This document shows positions 23,916 through 32,121 of a DNA stretch of 64,000 nt, piece after piece. Numbering within the stretch: the stretch's first letter is position 1; every line of letters starts with the position of its first letter. The stretch covers positions 372,001 through 436,000 of the forward strand of contig NZ_CP039424.1 in assembly GCF_005877055.1 (NCBI RefSeq), read 5' to 3'. This DNA comes from Citricoccus sp. SGAir0253. Its GTDB lineage: Bacteria; Actinomycetota; Actinomycetes; Actinomycetales; Micrococcaceae. The position numbers were made by a program, and so were the translations under genes. The notes under the pieces were generated by a model. That model saw nothing but the letters and a program-made list of their open reading frames with translations. It ran no database searches and was not told where the DNA came from.

Positions 23916-25502
23916 ATGACTGAACTGACCGTGGAGCGGGCGGCCGAGGCCCCGGGGGCGCGCGAGGAGTTCCTGCGCCGCGCCGAGGAGATCGTCGGCG
24001 CCGAGCACGTGATCCGCCCGGGGGCCGAGGAGGGCTACCGGGACCCCTACCCGCTGGTCCCCGGCCGGTCCACCTGGCCGGGCGTGCGTCCCGCCGACAC
24101 CGCCCAGGTGCAGGCGCTGGTGCGCCTGGCCAACGAGACCGGCACCGCCCTGTGGACGTTCTCCAAGGGCAAGAACCTCGGCTACGGGGGGCCGGAGCCG
24201 CGGGGCGAGTCGATGGTCGCCCTGGACCTGGGGCGGATGAACCGCATCCTCGAGGTCGACGACCGCCTGTGCTACGCCGTCGTCGAGCCGGGCGTGACGT
24301 TCTTCGACCTGTACGAGTACATCCAGGAGCGGGGCCTGGAGGTGTGGATGTCCGTCCCGGCCCTCGGCTGGGGTTCCGTGCTGGGCAACGCCCTGGACCG
24401 GGGCTATGGCATGACGCCGCTGGGTGATCATTCCAAGCAGATCTGCGGCATGGAGGTCGTCCTCCCGGACGGGGAGCTGCTGCGCACCGGCATGGGCGCC
24501 ATGGAGGGCACCGACCTGGGGCCCCTCTTCCAGGGCGGCTTCGGCCCCACCCTGGACGGGCTGTTCGCCCAGTCGAACCTCGGGGTGGTCACCCGGATCG
24601 GGCTGTGGCTCATGCCCTGGCCGGAGGTCTACGTCAACGGCGAGGTGACGGTCGAGCGCGAGGAGGACATGCCGGTCCTGGTCGACCTCCTCACCCAGTT
24701 GCGCCGCGAGGACGTCATCCAGAACAACGCCCTGTGCGGCAACGTGGTGCGAGCGGTCACCATGAACGGCCCCCGGTCCCGCTGGTACCAGGGCGAGGGC
24801 TCGATCCCGCCGGAGCGGCTGGAGGAGATCCGCCAGGAGCTGGGGATCGGCCAGTGGAACGCGAAGTTCGGCATCTACGGGGACAAGGGCCTGGCGGAGC
24901 GCCGGCTCGAGATCATCCGGGAGCGCTTCGCCGGGCTCGAGGGCTTCACCGTCACCGCCCGGATGTACGAGGGGGCCGAGGGCGCCCGCGTGGCCTACGA
25001 GGACATCGCCGAGGGCGACCGCACCCAGATGGCCGGCGTGCCCACGCTCAAGCCCCTGGGCACCATCAACTACCTGGCCGAGGACGGCGGGCACATCGAC
25101 GCGGCCCCGATCCTGCCGGCACGTGGCGAGGAGGTCTGGGACTTCTACCAGGAGGTCAAGGAGCTGTACACCGAGTACGGCTTCGACCTGTACATCGGCT
25201 ACCACCTCTACCCGCGGCACATGGTGCACGTGACCATGATCTACTTCGAGAACGGCAACGAGGAGATGCTCGGCCGGGCCCGGGAGCTGTACGGCAGGCT
25301 GCTGGACGCCGCCCGCGACCGGGGGTATGCCCCGTACCGCAGCCACGTGGACTACATGGACCGGATCGCGGACGGCTTCGACTTCAACGGCCACGCCGCG
25401 CGCCGGTTCCAGGAGCGCCTGAAGGACGCCGTCGATCCGAACGGGATCCTCGCGCCGGGCAAGCAGGGGGTCTGGCCGGCACGCTACCGCGTGGAGGGCT
25501 GA
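23916..25502 (+). CDS. Vanillyl-alcohol/eugenol-oxidase-type FAD phenol oxidase
   Basis: A 528-residue VAO-family flavoenzyme that would take a hydride from the benzylic carbon of a para-substituted phenol, giving a quinone methide. FAD-binding-4 domain at about 55-240 (FSKGKNLGYGGPEPRG, GNALDRGYGMTPLGDH). The C-terminal cap has Tyr474-Arg475 (PYRSHVDYMDR), matching the phenolate-binding Tyr503-Arg504 of vanillyl-alcohol oxidase, and ends DPNGILAPGKQGVWPARY as VAO does. His393 in GGHIDAAPILP is a candidate covalent FAD link. I chose ATG 23916 over ATG 23910 because GAGAAGAGG is too close to the latter. 4-Cresol dehydrogenases need a cytochrome subunit, absent here, so an oxidase is more likely. 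Substrate: eugenol, 4-alkylphenol or vanillyl alcohol type. Confidence 0.88.
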   Translation: MTELTVERAAEAPGAREEFLRRAEEIVGAEHVIRPGAEEGYRDPYPLVPGRSTWPGVRPADTAQVQALVRLANETGTALWTFSKGKNLGYGGPEPRGESMVALDLGRMNRILEVDDRLCYAVVEPGVTFFDLYEYIQERGLEVWMSVPALGWGSVLGNALDRGYGMTPLGDHSKQICGMEVVLPDGELLRTGMGAMEGTDLGPLFQGGFGPTLDGLFAQSNLGVVTRIGLWLMPWPEVYVNGEVTVEREEDMPVLVDLLTQLRREDVIQNNALCGNVVRAVTMNGPRSRWYQGEGSIPPERLEEIRQELGIGQWNAKFGIYGDKGLAERRLEIIRERFAGLEGFTVTARMYEGAEGARVAYEDIAEGDRTQMAGVPTLKPLGTINYLAEDGGHIDAAPILPARGEEVWDFYQEVKELYTEYGFDLYIGYHLYPRHMVHVTMIYFENGNEEMLGRARELYGRLLDAARDRGYAPYRSHVDYMDRIADGFDFNGHAARRFQERLKDAVDPNGILAPGKQGVWPARYRVEG

Positions 25503-25531
25503 ACCCTCCGGGCCAGAGGTCCGCGGGATCG

Positions 25532-25586
25532 TGGGCCTTCCGGCGGCGGCCGCCTGGTGATCAGGCGGTCGTCGCCGGGAGGCCCA
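25532..25586. terminator. Long hairpin overlapping the GntR stop
   Basis: A 25-bp stem (left arm begins TGGGCCTTCCGGCG) with three non-Watson-Crick positions, two or more of them G-U, around a five-base loop. It spans the end of the convergent GntR gene. Confidence 0.65.
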
Positions 25587-26253
25587 CTTCCACGCCCAGC
25601 TTCGTGATGGCCTCGAGCGTGCCGTGGTAGTGCTCGGCCAGCAGCCGGGAGGTGGTCTCGGCGTCCCGCGCCAGGGCCGCGTCGAGGATCGCCTGGTGCT
25701 CGGCGGAGAGGTCCCGGCCGGACCAGTTGGTGGCGCTCGTGGCCCAGCGGTTGTACAGCTGCGTGAGGTCGGAGAGCGTGTTCGTCAGGTCGATCAGCAC
25801 GGGCACGCCGCAGGCGGCCAGCAGCTGCGCGTGGAACGCCTGGTGGGCGGCCGCCCACTCGATGGTGGGGAGGTTCTCCGCGTCGCGGCTGGGGGTCCTC
25901 TCCATCCGGTGGTGGACGGCCATCAACTCGCCCTCCCAGTTCAGGTCCCCGCGCTCGATGGCCAGCGAGACGGCGAACTGCTCGTTGACGCACCGCAGCT
26001 CGGTGATGTCCCGCAGTTCGTCCAGGGACACGGTGGGGACGAAGAAGCCCCGGTTGGGCTTCAACACCACCAGGCGATCACCGGCCAGGCGGGTCAGCGC
26101 CTCCCGGACCACCGTGGACGAGGTGCTGAACTGCTCGGAGAGCTGGTTCAGCTGGAGGCGGTCGCCGGGGGCCCACTGCCCCCGCAGGATATTGGTGCGC
26201 AGCTCATCGCGGATGTGCTTGGAGAGCGTCTCGGCATCGGTTCGCTTGGCCAT
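25561..26253 (-). CDS. GntR-family regulator, FadR/VanR (FCD) subfamily
   Basis: A 230-residue regulator. The winged helix is IRDELRTNILRGQWAPGDRLQLNQLSEQFSTSSTVVREALTRLAGDRLVVLKPNRGFFV, followed by an FCD ligand domain (ELRCVNEQFAVSLAIERG, AHQAFHAQLLAACG, EHQAILDAALARDAETTSRLLAEHYHGTLE) with the usual metal-binding histidines. VanR-type members sense aromatic acids. The start at 26253 is probably leaderless (TAGACT six bases before ATG). A TCG-N2-CA-N2-TG-N2-CGA partial palindrome at 26274-26289 suggests autoregulation. Sitting in the centre of the island beside S-box 2, it is the best candidate regulator of the S-box genes. Confidence 0.9.
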   Translation of the reverse strand: MAKRTDAETLSKHIRDELRTNILRGQWAPGDRLQLNQLSEQFSTSSTVVREALTRLAGDRLVVLKPNRGFFVPTVSLDELRDITELRCVNEQFAVSLAIERGDLNWEGELMAVHHRMERTPSRDAENLPTIEWAAAHQAFHAQLLAACGVPVLIDLTNTLSDLTQLYNRWATSATNWSGRDLSAEHQAILDAALARDAETTSRLLAEHYHGTLEAITKLGVEVGLPATTA

Positions 26254-26259
26254 GCCGCC

Positions 26260-26289
26260 AGTCTAGGGCGCAATCGTGCAAATGTGCGA
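26260..26289 (-). promoter_or_regulatory. GntR gene leaderless promoter and adjacent palindrome
   Basis: TAGACT (26260-26265, minus strand), six bases, then ATG at 26253. Just upstream, TCGTGCAAATGTGCGA at 26274-26289 is an imperfect palindrome falling between the -10 and -35 positions, a sensible autorepression site. Confidence 0.5.
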
Positions 26290-26390
26290 CGAAAAAATTA
26301 ACCCGCTTCGCCCGCGTCAGGATTGCATTCTTCCGGATCCGCTCGGCCGCGACTATTGCCTGGCTCACATCCACCTCGTACACTCGTGGC

Positions 26391-26409
26391 AACAGAAAAT
26401 ATTATTCAG
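26391..26409. promoter_or_regulatory. S-box 2
   Basis: AACAGAAAATATTATTCAG matches S-boxes 1, 3 and 4 (CAA, AGA, AATAT and TTC blocks). It ends 34 bases before the HpaB start, contains a -10-like TATTAT at 26400-26405, and is followed by TGCACTG, half of the palindrome in S-box 1. Confidence 0.6.
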
Positions 26410-26442
26410 CGCAAAATGCACTGAGGATGGACGGGAGACGAG

Positions 26443-27921
26443 ATGACCGCGAGGACCGGGGCCCAGTACAAGGCAGGCCTGGACGACGGCCGGGAGGTGT
26501 GGCTGGGTGACGAGCAGATCGACATCACCACCCACCCGGCCATGGCCCGCTCCGTCGAGGGGATGGCCGGCTACTTCGACTACCAGCACGTGCATGCGGA
26601 CGAGGTGCTCATGGAGTCCCCGCACGGCGGGATGATGAACGTCTCGCACCTGCTGCCGCGCGGCGCCGAGGACATCGAGCGCCGCCACGTGGCCTTCGAC
26701 CGCCTGGCCAGGTACTCCGTGGGCATGCTCGGGCGGACCCCGGACTACGTGAACGTGGTGCTGGCCGGGCACGTCTCCCGCCGGGACATCTTCGAGCAGT
26801 ACGGGGACCCCGTGCTCCACGACCGCCTGGCCGCCTACCAGCGCGAGGTCATCGACGGTGACCTGGCGCTGACCCACACGATCGTGCACGCCGCCATCGA
26901 CAAGTCCGCCGGCGAGTTCGAGGGCGTCAACGAGGACCTGACCCTGCGGGTGGTGGACCGCACCCCCGAGGGCGTGGTCGTCCGCGGCGCCAAGATGCTG
27001 GCCACCCTGGGGCCGATCGCGGACGAGCTCTACGTCTACCCGGCCACCCCGATCCGGCCCGGCAACGAGGAGTACGCCATCTCGTTCGCCATCCCGGTCA
27101 ACACCCCCGGCGTGGTGTCCGTGTGCCGTGACCCCTACGCCGTGGACATGGACGTGGTGGACCGCCCCTTCTCGGCGCGCTTCGACGAGCAGGACGCCGT
27201 GGTGATCTTCGAGGACGTGCTCGTGCCCTGGCACCGGGTCTTCATCGACGGCAACCTGGACGTCTACAACCGGATCAACGCCGGCACGGCCACCGGCAAC
27301 ACCCAGCAGCAGACCGCCATCCGCGCCTGCGTGAAGATGGAGTTCGCCTACGACCTGTGCGTGCAGATGGCCAAGGCCACCGGCACCGACGCCACGCCGG
27401 ACACCGCGGCGATGCTGGGGGAGATCTACTCCTACCTGCGCATCGCCCGGGCCGTGGTGCACTCGGCCGAGGTGAACTCCTCGGACTGGGGCGGCGGGGC
27501 CTGGTTCTGCCACGACGACATCTCCTCGCTGCGCACCATGATGCCGCTGTGGATGGCCCGGGTGAACGACATCATCAAGACCCTGGGCTCGCACAACCTG
27601 CTCGCCACGCCCACGGCGGCCGCCTTCGACCACCCGCGGCTGGGTCCGCTGGTGGAGCGCTACCTGCCCGGGGCCCAGGGCATCTCGGCGCGCGAGCGGG
27701 CGCGGATCTTCCGCACCGCCTGGGACTTCGCCGGTTCCGCCCTCGGTTCCCGCAACGAGCTCTACGAGCGGTTCTACCTGGGATCCGTGGGCCGTGCCCG
27801 CGGCCTCGACCACCGCAAGGCGCAGGGCAAGGGCGAGACCGGGGCCTACCGGGCCCTGTTCGAGGACGCCGGCATCCCTGCCGCCGACGCCGTCGCCCGA
27901 CCCGTCGCCGTCGCCCACTGA
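26443..27921 (+). CDS. HpaB-type flavin-dependent aromatic hydroxylase, oxygenase component
   Basis: A 492-residue group D monooxygenase related to 4-hydroxyphenylacetate 3-hydroxylase HpaB and chlorophenol monooxygenases. HpaB-fold segments are recognisable: ARYSVGMLGRTPDYVNVVLAGH, VHAAIDKSAGEFEGVNEDLTLRVVDRTPEGVVVRGAKMLAT, FEDVLVPWHRVFIDGN and the later TLGSHNLLATPTAAAFDHP. It needs reduced FAD from a partner reductase, most likely the fused protein at 42979, which shares an S-box. ATG follows GACGGGAGACGAG. An extradiol dioxygenase comes 64 bases after it, so ortho-hydroxylation of a phenol to a catechol followed by ring opening is the natural reading. Confidence 0.92.
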   Translation: MTARTGAQYKAGLDDGREVWLGDEQIDITTHPAMARSVEGMAGYFDYQHVHADEVLMESPHGGMMNVSHLLPRGAEDIERRHVAFDRLARYSVGMLGRTPDYVNVVLAGHVSRRDIFEQYGDPVLHDRLAAYQREVIDGDLALTHTIVHAAIDKSAGEFEGVNEDLTLRVVDRTPEGVVVRGAKMLATLGPIADELYVYPATPIRPGNEEYAISFAIPVNTPGVVSVCRDPYAVDMDVVDRPFSARFDEQDAVVIFEDVLVPWHRVFIDGNLDVYNRINAGTATGNTQQQTAIRACVKMEFAYDLCVQMAKATGTDATPDTAAMLGEIYSYLRIARAVVHSAEVNSSDWGGGAWFCHDDISSLRTMMPLWMARVNDIIKTLGSHNLLATPTAAAFDHPRLGPLVERYLPGAQGISARERARIFRTAWDFAGSALGSRNELYERFYLGSVGRARGLDHRKAQGKGETGAYRALFEDAGIPAADAVARPVAVAH

Positions 27922-27935
27922 GCCCAACCGGCCAT

Positions 27936-27960
27936 GCCGGGGGCGCGGTGCGCCCCCGGC
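27936..27960 (+). other. Intercistronic hairpin
   Basis: GCCGGGGGCGC, loop GGT, GCGCCCCCGGC: an 11-bp perfect stem in the 64-bp gap between hydroxylase and dioxygenase. It may be a partial terminator or mRNA stabiliser. Confidence 0.6.
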
Positions 27961-27985
27961 CGAGAAGAGAATCGAGGAGACAGAC

Positions 27986-28870
27986 ATGTCCTGGGGACTG
28001 ATCAGCGAGATGGGCCACGTGGGGATCCAGACGACGGATCTCGACGCCTCCATCTGGGACGCGACCCAACTGCTCGGATTGCGTGTCACGGAGCAGACGG
28101 GCGACGCCGCCTACCTGGCGGCCGCAGACGTGCACCACGAGCTCGTCTACCGCGAGTCGGACGTCAACGGCGTGGACTCCCTCGGGCTGGTCGCCCGGGA
28201 CGGGGACGCGCTGCGGACCATCCGCCGCCGCGTGGAGGACGAGAACCTGGAGGTGCTCAGCGACGCGCCGCGCACGGCCGGGGTGGAGGACGGGTTCAGC
28301 TTCGTGGGCCCGGAGGACTACGTCTTCGAGATCACCATCGGCCGCCAGCCGGACGTGGCCGCGCAGCAGGGCTTCGGGCCGGACCGCTACGGCCACCTCA
28401 ACTTCCACCCGCGCAACACGCGGTCGATGATGGAGTTCCTGCAGCGGGTGCTGGACTTCCGGCTCTCGGACGTCATCGGCGACGACTACGCCTACTTCAT
28501 GCGGTGCAACCCGGACCACCACGGGATCGCGTTGCTGCCGGGCAAGGGCACGTTCCACCACCACGCGTGGCAGACCCAGTCCGTGGCCGACCTGGCCAAG
28601 CTGGGGGACCGGCTCAACAGGGTGGGCCGGGAGCTGATCTGGGGGCCCGTCCGCCATGGCGCGGGTCACAACGTGGCGGCCTATTATGTAGAGCATTCCG
28701 GCGCCGTCGTGGAGTTGTACACCGATCTCGAGCAGATCTACGACGACAACCGCGAGCCCGTCATCTGGGGCGCCGACGACAACTGGTGGAACATGTGGAG
28801 CGACTACCGTCCCCTGGACTTCCGCGACTTCGGCATCCCGCCGGTCGTCCGCCGCCTCACCTCGGCCTGA
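27986..28870 (+). CDS. Extradiol (meta-cleavage) catechol dioxygenase, VOC superfamily
   Basis: A 294-residue type I extradiol dioxygenase with two vicinal-oxygen-chelate modules. Fe(II) ligands can be picked out: His137 in YGHLNFHP, His192/193 in FHHHAWQT, and Glu243 in GAVVELYTD. The active-site histidine/tyrosine stretch HNVAAYYVEHSG precedes the glutamate. It would cleave a catechol beside the diol to a coloured 2-hydroxymuconic semialdehyde-type product, which the FAH-family protein at 21292 could process. ATG follows ATCGAGGAGACAGAC. It is likely co-transcribed with the hydroxylase. The substrate is probably an alkyl- or aryl-substituted catechol, judging by BphC-like size. Confidence 0.9.
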   Translation: MSWGLISEMGHVGIQTTDLDASIWDATQLLGLRVTEQTGDAAYLAAADVHHELVYRESDVNGVDSLGLVARDGDALRTIRRRVEDENLEVLSDAPRTAGVEDGFSFVGPEDYVFEITIGRQPDVAAQQGFGPDRYGHLNFHPRNTRSMMEFLQRVLDFRLSDVIGDDYAYFMRCNPDHHGIALLPGKGTFHHHAWQTQSVADLAKLGDRLNRVGRELIWGPVRHGAGHNVAAYYVEHSGAVVELYTDLEQIYDDNREPVIWGADDNWWNMWSDYRPLDFRDFGIPPVVRRLTSA

Positions 28871-28934
28871 CGGCGGCCCTCCTCCGATGCGCTCCCGGTC
28901 CCGTGGAGCGTGTCCACCTGCTCAGCCTGATCCC

Positions 28935-28966
28935 GCCGTCGCCGGGCACCCCTCCCCGGCGACGGC
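28935..28966 (+). other. Intercistronic hairpin before the MFS gene
   Basis: GCCGTCGCCGGG and CCCGGCGACGGC form a 12-bp stem around an eight-base loop in the 138-bp gap between dioxygenase and transporter genes. No separate promoter is evident. Confidence 0.6.
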
Positions 28967-29008
28967 CCCCCACCCCCGTGCCACCACGGCGCCCGGAAGT
29001 TGGAAACC

Positions 29009-30445
29009 ATGCACCAGACCCCGAACACCGGCTCCGCCGGCCGTCCGTCGACGCCGCGCGACACGCTGAACACCAAGGACCTGCGCCGGGTCCTCGGTTC
29101 GAGCATGCTCGGCTCGATCATCGAGTACTACGACTTCATCCTGTACGCCACGGCGGCCTCGATCGTCTTCGACAAGGTCTTCTTCTCCGACCTGGACCCC
29201 GCGCTGGCGCTCTTCGCCTCCTTCGGCACCCTGGCCGCCGGGTACCTCGCCCGGCCGCTGGGCGGGGTGGTGTTCGGCCACTTCGGTGACCGAGTGGGCC
29301 GGAAGCAGATGCTCGTGGTCTCGATGATGATGATGGGCATCGCCACCATCGCCATCGGCCTGCTGCCGACACCGGAGGTGCTCGGCTGGCTCTCCCCGGT
29401 GGTGTTGGTGATGCTGCGCATGGTCCAGGGCATCTCGGTGGGCGGGGAGTGGGGCGGGGCCACGCTGATGGCCCTCGAGCACGCCCCGGCCTCCCGGCGC
29501 GGGTTCGCCGCCGCCTTCGCGAACGCCGGGGGGCCGGCGGGCGGCCTGCTGGCCACGCTCGTGGTGTCCGCGACCTCGGCGCTGACCGGAGACGCCTTCC
29601 TCGAATGGGGCTGGCGGGTGCCCTTCCTGCTCAGCGCGGTGCTGATCGCCCTCGGCATGGTGATCCGCCTGAAGGTGGCGGAGTCCCCGGTGTTCGAGAA
29701 GCTGGCCACCGAGGCCGAGCAGCTCGAGGAGACCCGCAAGACCCCGTTGATGGAGATCATCACGCGGCACTCGAGGACGGTCGGCCTGACGCTCGTCGCC
29801 AGCCTCGGCTTCTACGCCTGCCAGGGCATCCTCACCTCCTGGGGCGTGGCCCAGGCCGTCAACGACGGCATCGACCGCGAGTGGGTGCTGAACTGGAAGG
29901 GCGCCGCCGCCGTCGTCACCGTGGCCGTCTCCTTCCTGGCCGCCCGGATGAGCGACCGCATCGGCCGCCGCACCGTGCTGACCATCGGCGCCGTCGCCGG
30001 GACCGTCCTGGCCTGGCCGATCCTGGCGATGCTCACCAGCGGCGACCCGTGGCTGTTCGTGGTCGCGATCCTCGTGGGCAACGGCCTGGTCCAGGGCATC
30101 CTGGCCGGTCCGATCGGGGCGTTCATCTCCGAGCTGTTCCCGCCCCGGGTGCGCTACACCGGTGCCTCGATGTCCTACCAGCTGGCCTCCACCCTGGGGG
30201 CCGGGTTCACCCCGATGATCGTCACGGGCCTGATGATCGCCGGCGGGCTTCCCCTCGTGGGCGTGTTCTGGATCGCCGTGCTCGTGGCCGGCCTGGTCTG
30301 CATCCGGATCGTGCCCGAGGGGGCGGAGGGCATGCAGGGCACCCACGTGGACCGGGCACGGTTCAAGGCGACCAAGCGCATCGCCACCCGCAACGTGCCC
30401 CGGGAGTCCGTGGGTGCCGGGCACGGACCGCGGACGAAGGCCTGA
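29009..30445 (+). CDS. MFS transporter, metabolite:H+ symporter (MHS) family
   Basis: A 478-residue transporter with about twelve membrane segments. MHS features are the N-terminal GSIIEYYDFILYATAA, the loop FGHFGDRVGRKQMLV, GISVGGEWGGATLMALEHAP and the second-half AARMSDRIGRRTVL. Relatives carry shikimate, 2-oxoglutarate, proline/betaine, citrate and aromatic acids. I place the start at ATG 29009 after GGAAGTTGGA rather than the TTG nine bases upstream. Its place after the hydroxylase-dioxygenase pair suggests uptake of the aromatic acid or efflux of an intermediate. It ends one base before the next gene's ATG. Confidence 0.9.
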   Translation: MHQTPNTGSAGRPSTPRDTLNTKDLRRVLGSSMLGSIIEYYDFILYATAASIVFDKVFFSDLDPALALFASFGTLAAGYLARPLGGVVFGHFGDRVGRKQMLVVSMMMMGIATIAIGLLPTPEVLGWLSPVVLVMLRMVQGISVGGEWGGATLMALEHAPASRRGFAAAFANAGGPAGGLLATLVVSATSALTGDAFLEWGWRVPFLLSAVLIALGMVIRLKVAESPVFEKLATEAEQLEETRKTPLMEIITRHSRTVGLTLVASLGFYACQGILTSWGVAQAVNDGIDREWVLNWKGAAAVVTVAVSFLAARMSDRIGRRTVLTIGAVAGTVLAWPILAMLTSGDPWLFVVAILVGNGLVQGILAGPIGAFISELFPPRVRYTGASMSYQLASTLGAGFTPMIVTGLMIAGGLPLVGVFWIAVLVAGLVCIRIVPEGAEGMQGTHVDRARFKATKRIATRNVPRESVGAGHGPRTKA

Positions 30446-30446
30446 G

Positions 30447-31925
30447 ATGGCGGCCGAGGCGCCCTCCCGCCCCGCGGCGGCAACACCGACCGGCGCGTCC
30501 ACCGGCGCGTCCACCGGCGCAGCCACCGGGACTGACGCGGGGCAGACCCTCACGGACCGGTTCGTCCGCCACGCCCATCGGGTCCGGTTCGAGGACTTCG
30601 GCGAGGCCACGCTGCGCCGTGCCCGGCACCGGCTGCTGGACGCGCTGGGCAACACCGTGGCGGGCCACCGGGCCCAGGGGATGGCCGAGCTGGTCGAGAC
30701 CGTCGCCGGCTGGGGCGGCCAGCCCGAGGCCACCGTCCTGGGGGACGGCCGCCGGATCCCTGCCCACCACGCGGCGATGCTCAACGCGGCACTGATGCGC
30801 TCGTTCGACTTCGAGCCGGTCGGCGCCGAGGGACCCGGCCGGCGGCAGGTCGCCGCGCACCTCACCGGCACCACCGTCCCGGTGGCCCTGGCCGTCGGCG
30901 AGCGCGTGGGCGCCACCGGCCGCCAGGTCCTCACCGCCCTGCTCGCCGGGGAGGACGTGGCCGCCCGGCTGGCCTTCGGCTCCGGCTTCGACGTGTACTC
31001 CGGCCAGGACAACACCGGCACGGTCAACGGCGTGGGGGCGACGATCACCGCCTGCCTGCTGCTGGGCCTGGACGAGGAGCGCACCCGCCATGCCCTGGGG
31101 CTGGTGGTCACCCAGCTGGCGGGCACCGTGGCGAGCATCTTCGACCACGCCAGCGCCTTCAAGCTGCCCATGGCCTTCGCCGCCCGCAACGCCGTCACCG
31201 CGGCGGAGCTGGCCGCGGCCGGGGCCACCGGGCCGGCGGACCCGCTGGGCGGGCGCTTCGGCTTCCTGGAGACCCACTGCGCGGACCCGCACCCGGAGGT
31301 GATGCTGGAACGGCTGGGACAGGAGTTCTACGCGGACGCCGTCATCAAGCCGTGGTCCTGCTGCCGCGCCGCCCAGCCCTCCCTGGAGGCCTGCACGCGC
31401 CTGCTGGACGTCCCGGGCGTCACCGCCGAGCGGATCGAACGGGTCACCGTCCACGTCACCCCGCGCACCGCCGCGGGGTTCGTGGGGCAGCGGTTCACCC
31501 CGGGCCCGTGTCCCGAGGTCGCCGCCGCATTCAGCATCCACTACACCGCGGCCGCCGCCCTGGCCTTCGGCACGGTGCGGCCCGAGCACCTGGGCCCGGA
31601 GGCCATGGCCGACCGGCGCGTGCGGCGGCTGCTGGAGCGGATCGAGATCCAGGGCAGCCTCGACGACGGCGAGGTGCTCACGGCGGAGGTCGAGGTGCGG
31701 CTGGCCGACGGCGGCGTGCACCGCGAGCGCGTGGACACCCCGCTCGGGGACGTCCACCACGCCCCGCTCACGGAGGAGCAGGTCCTGGACAAGTACCGCC
31801 TCAACGCCGCGTTCTCGGGGTGCGTCACCGAGGACGTCGCCGCCCAGGGGATCGCCGAGGTGGGCGCGTTCGAGGACCTGCCCGACGTCGGCCGCCTGGC
31901 CGGGCTGTTCGGCGCCGGGTCCTGA
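30447..31925 (+). CDS. MmgE/PrpD-family protein
   Basis: A 492-residue protein of the 2-methylcitrate dehydratase/cis-aconitate decarboxylase/iminodisuccinate-epimerase fold family. Visible family blocks are RRARHRLLDALGNTVAGHR, MLNAALMRSFDFEP, GYTGE-like LLAGEDVAARLAF, VNGVGATITACLLLGLDEERTRHALGLV and FKLPMAFAARNAV. Residues 10-35 are a Thr/Gly/Ala repeat (TGASTGASTGAATG) before the fold starts. The ATG is one base after the transporter stop, so the two are coupled; GACGAAGG serves as ribosome site. No methylcitrate synthase or lyase is nearby, so it probably works on a ring-fission-derived acid rather than in the methylcitrate cycle. Confidence 0.87.
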   Translation: MAAEAPSRPAAATPTGASTGASTGAATGTDAGQTLTDRFVRHAHRVRFEDFGEATLRRARHRLLDALGNTVAGHRAQGMAELVETVAGWGGQPEATVLGDGRRIPAHHAAMLNAALMRSFDFEPVGAEGPGRRQVAAHLTGTTVPVALAVGERVGATGRQVLTALLAGEDVAARLAFGSGFDVYSGQDNTGTVNGVGATITACLLLGLDEERTRHALGLVVTQLAGTVASIFDHASAFKLPMAFAARNAVTAAELAAAGATGPADPLGGRFGFLETHCADPHPEVMLERLGQEFYADAVIKPWSCCRAAQPSLEACTRLLDVPGVTAERIERVTVHVTPRTAAGFVGQRFTPGPCPEVAAAFSIHYTAAAALAFGTVRPEHLGPEAMADRRVRRLLERIEIQGSLDDGEVLTAEVEVRLADGGVHRERVDTPLGDVHHAPLTEEQVLDKYRLNAAFSGCVTEDVAAQGIAEVGAFEDLPDVGRLAGLFGAGS

Positions 31926-31944
31926 GCCGGCCGGCGGACCGGCG

Positions 31945-32010
31945 GGAACGGACCGGCGGGGCCGGACCAGCGGGGCCGGACCAGCGGGGCCGGACCAGCG
32001 GGGCCGGCAG
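31945..32010. repeat. Tandem 14-15-bp GC repeats after mmgE-like gene
   Basis: About five units of GCGGGGCCGGACCA with small changes lie between the MmgE stop and the terminator. This looks like slippage-prone simple sequence. Confidence 0.7.
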
Positions 32011-32012
32011 CA

Positions 32013-32053
32013 CACGAGAGGGGCGGGGCCGTGACGGCCCCGCCCCTCTCGTG
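32013..32053. terminator. Strong bidirectional terminator
   Basis: CACGAGAGGGGCGGGGCC, loop GTGAC, exact complement: an 18-bp perfect stem separating the plus-strand catabolic run from the minus-strand operon. Confidence 0.85.
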
Positions 32054-32121
32054 TCTCGTGGTGGCGCCGCCTCCCCCTGGACGCGGATCGGTCGCCGGAC
32101 GATGCCCCGGCGGGTGCCGGC

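Noticed and set aside
31945-32010. Tandem GC repeats considered as a CRISPR or attachment site
   Set aside because: Units are contiguous, 14-15 bp, with no spacers, and no cas or integrase gene is near.
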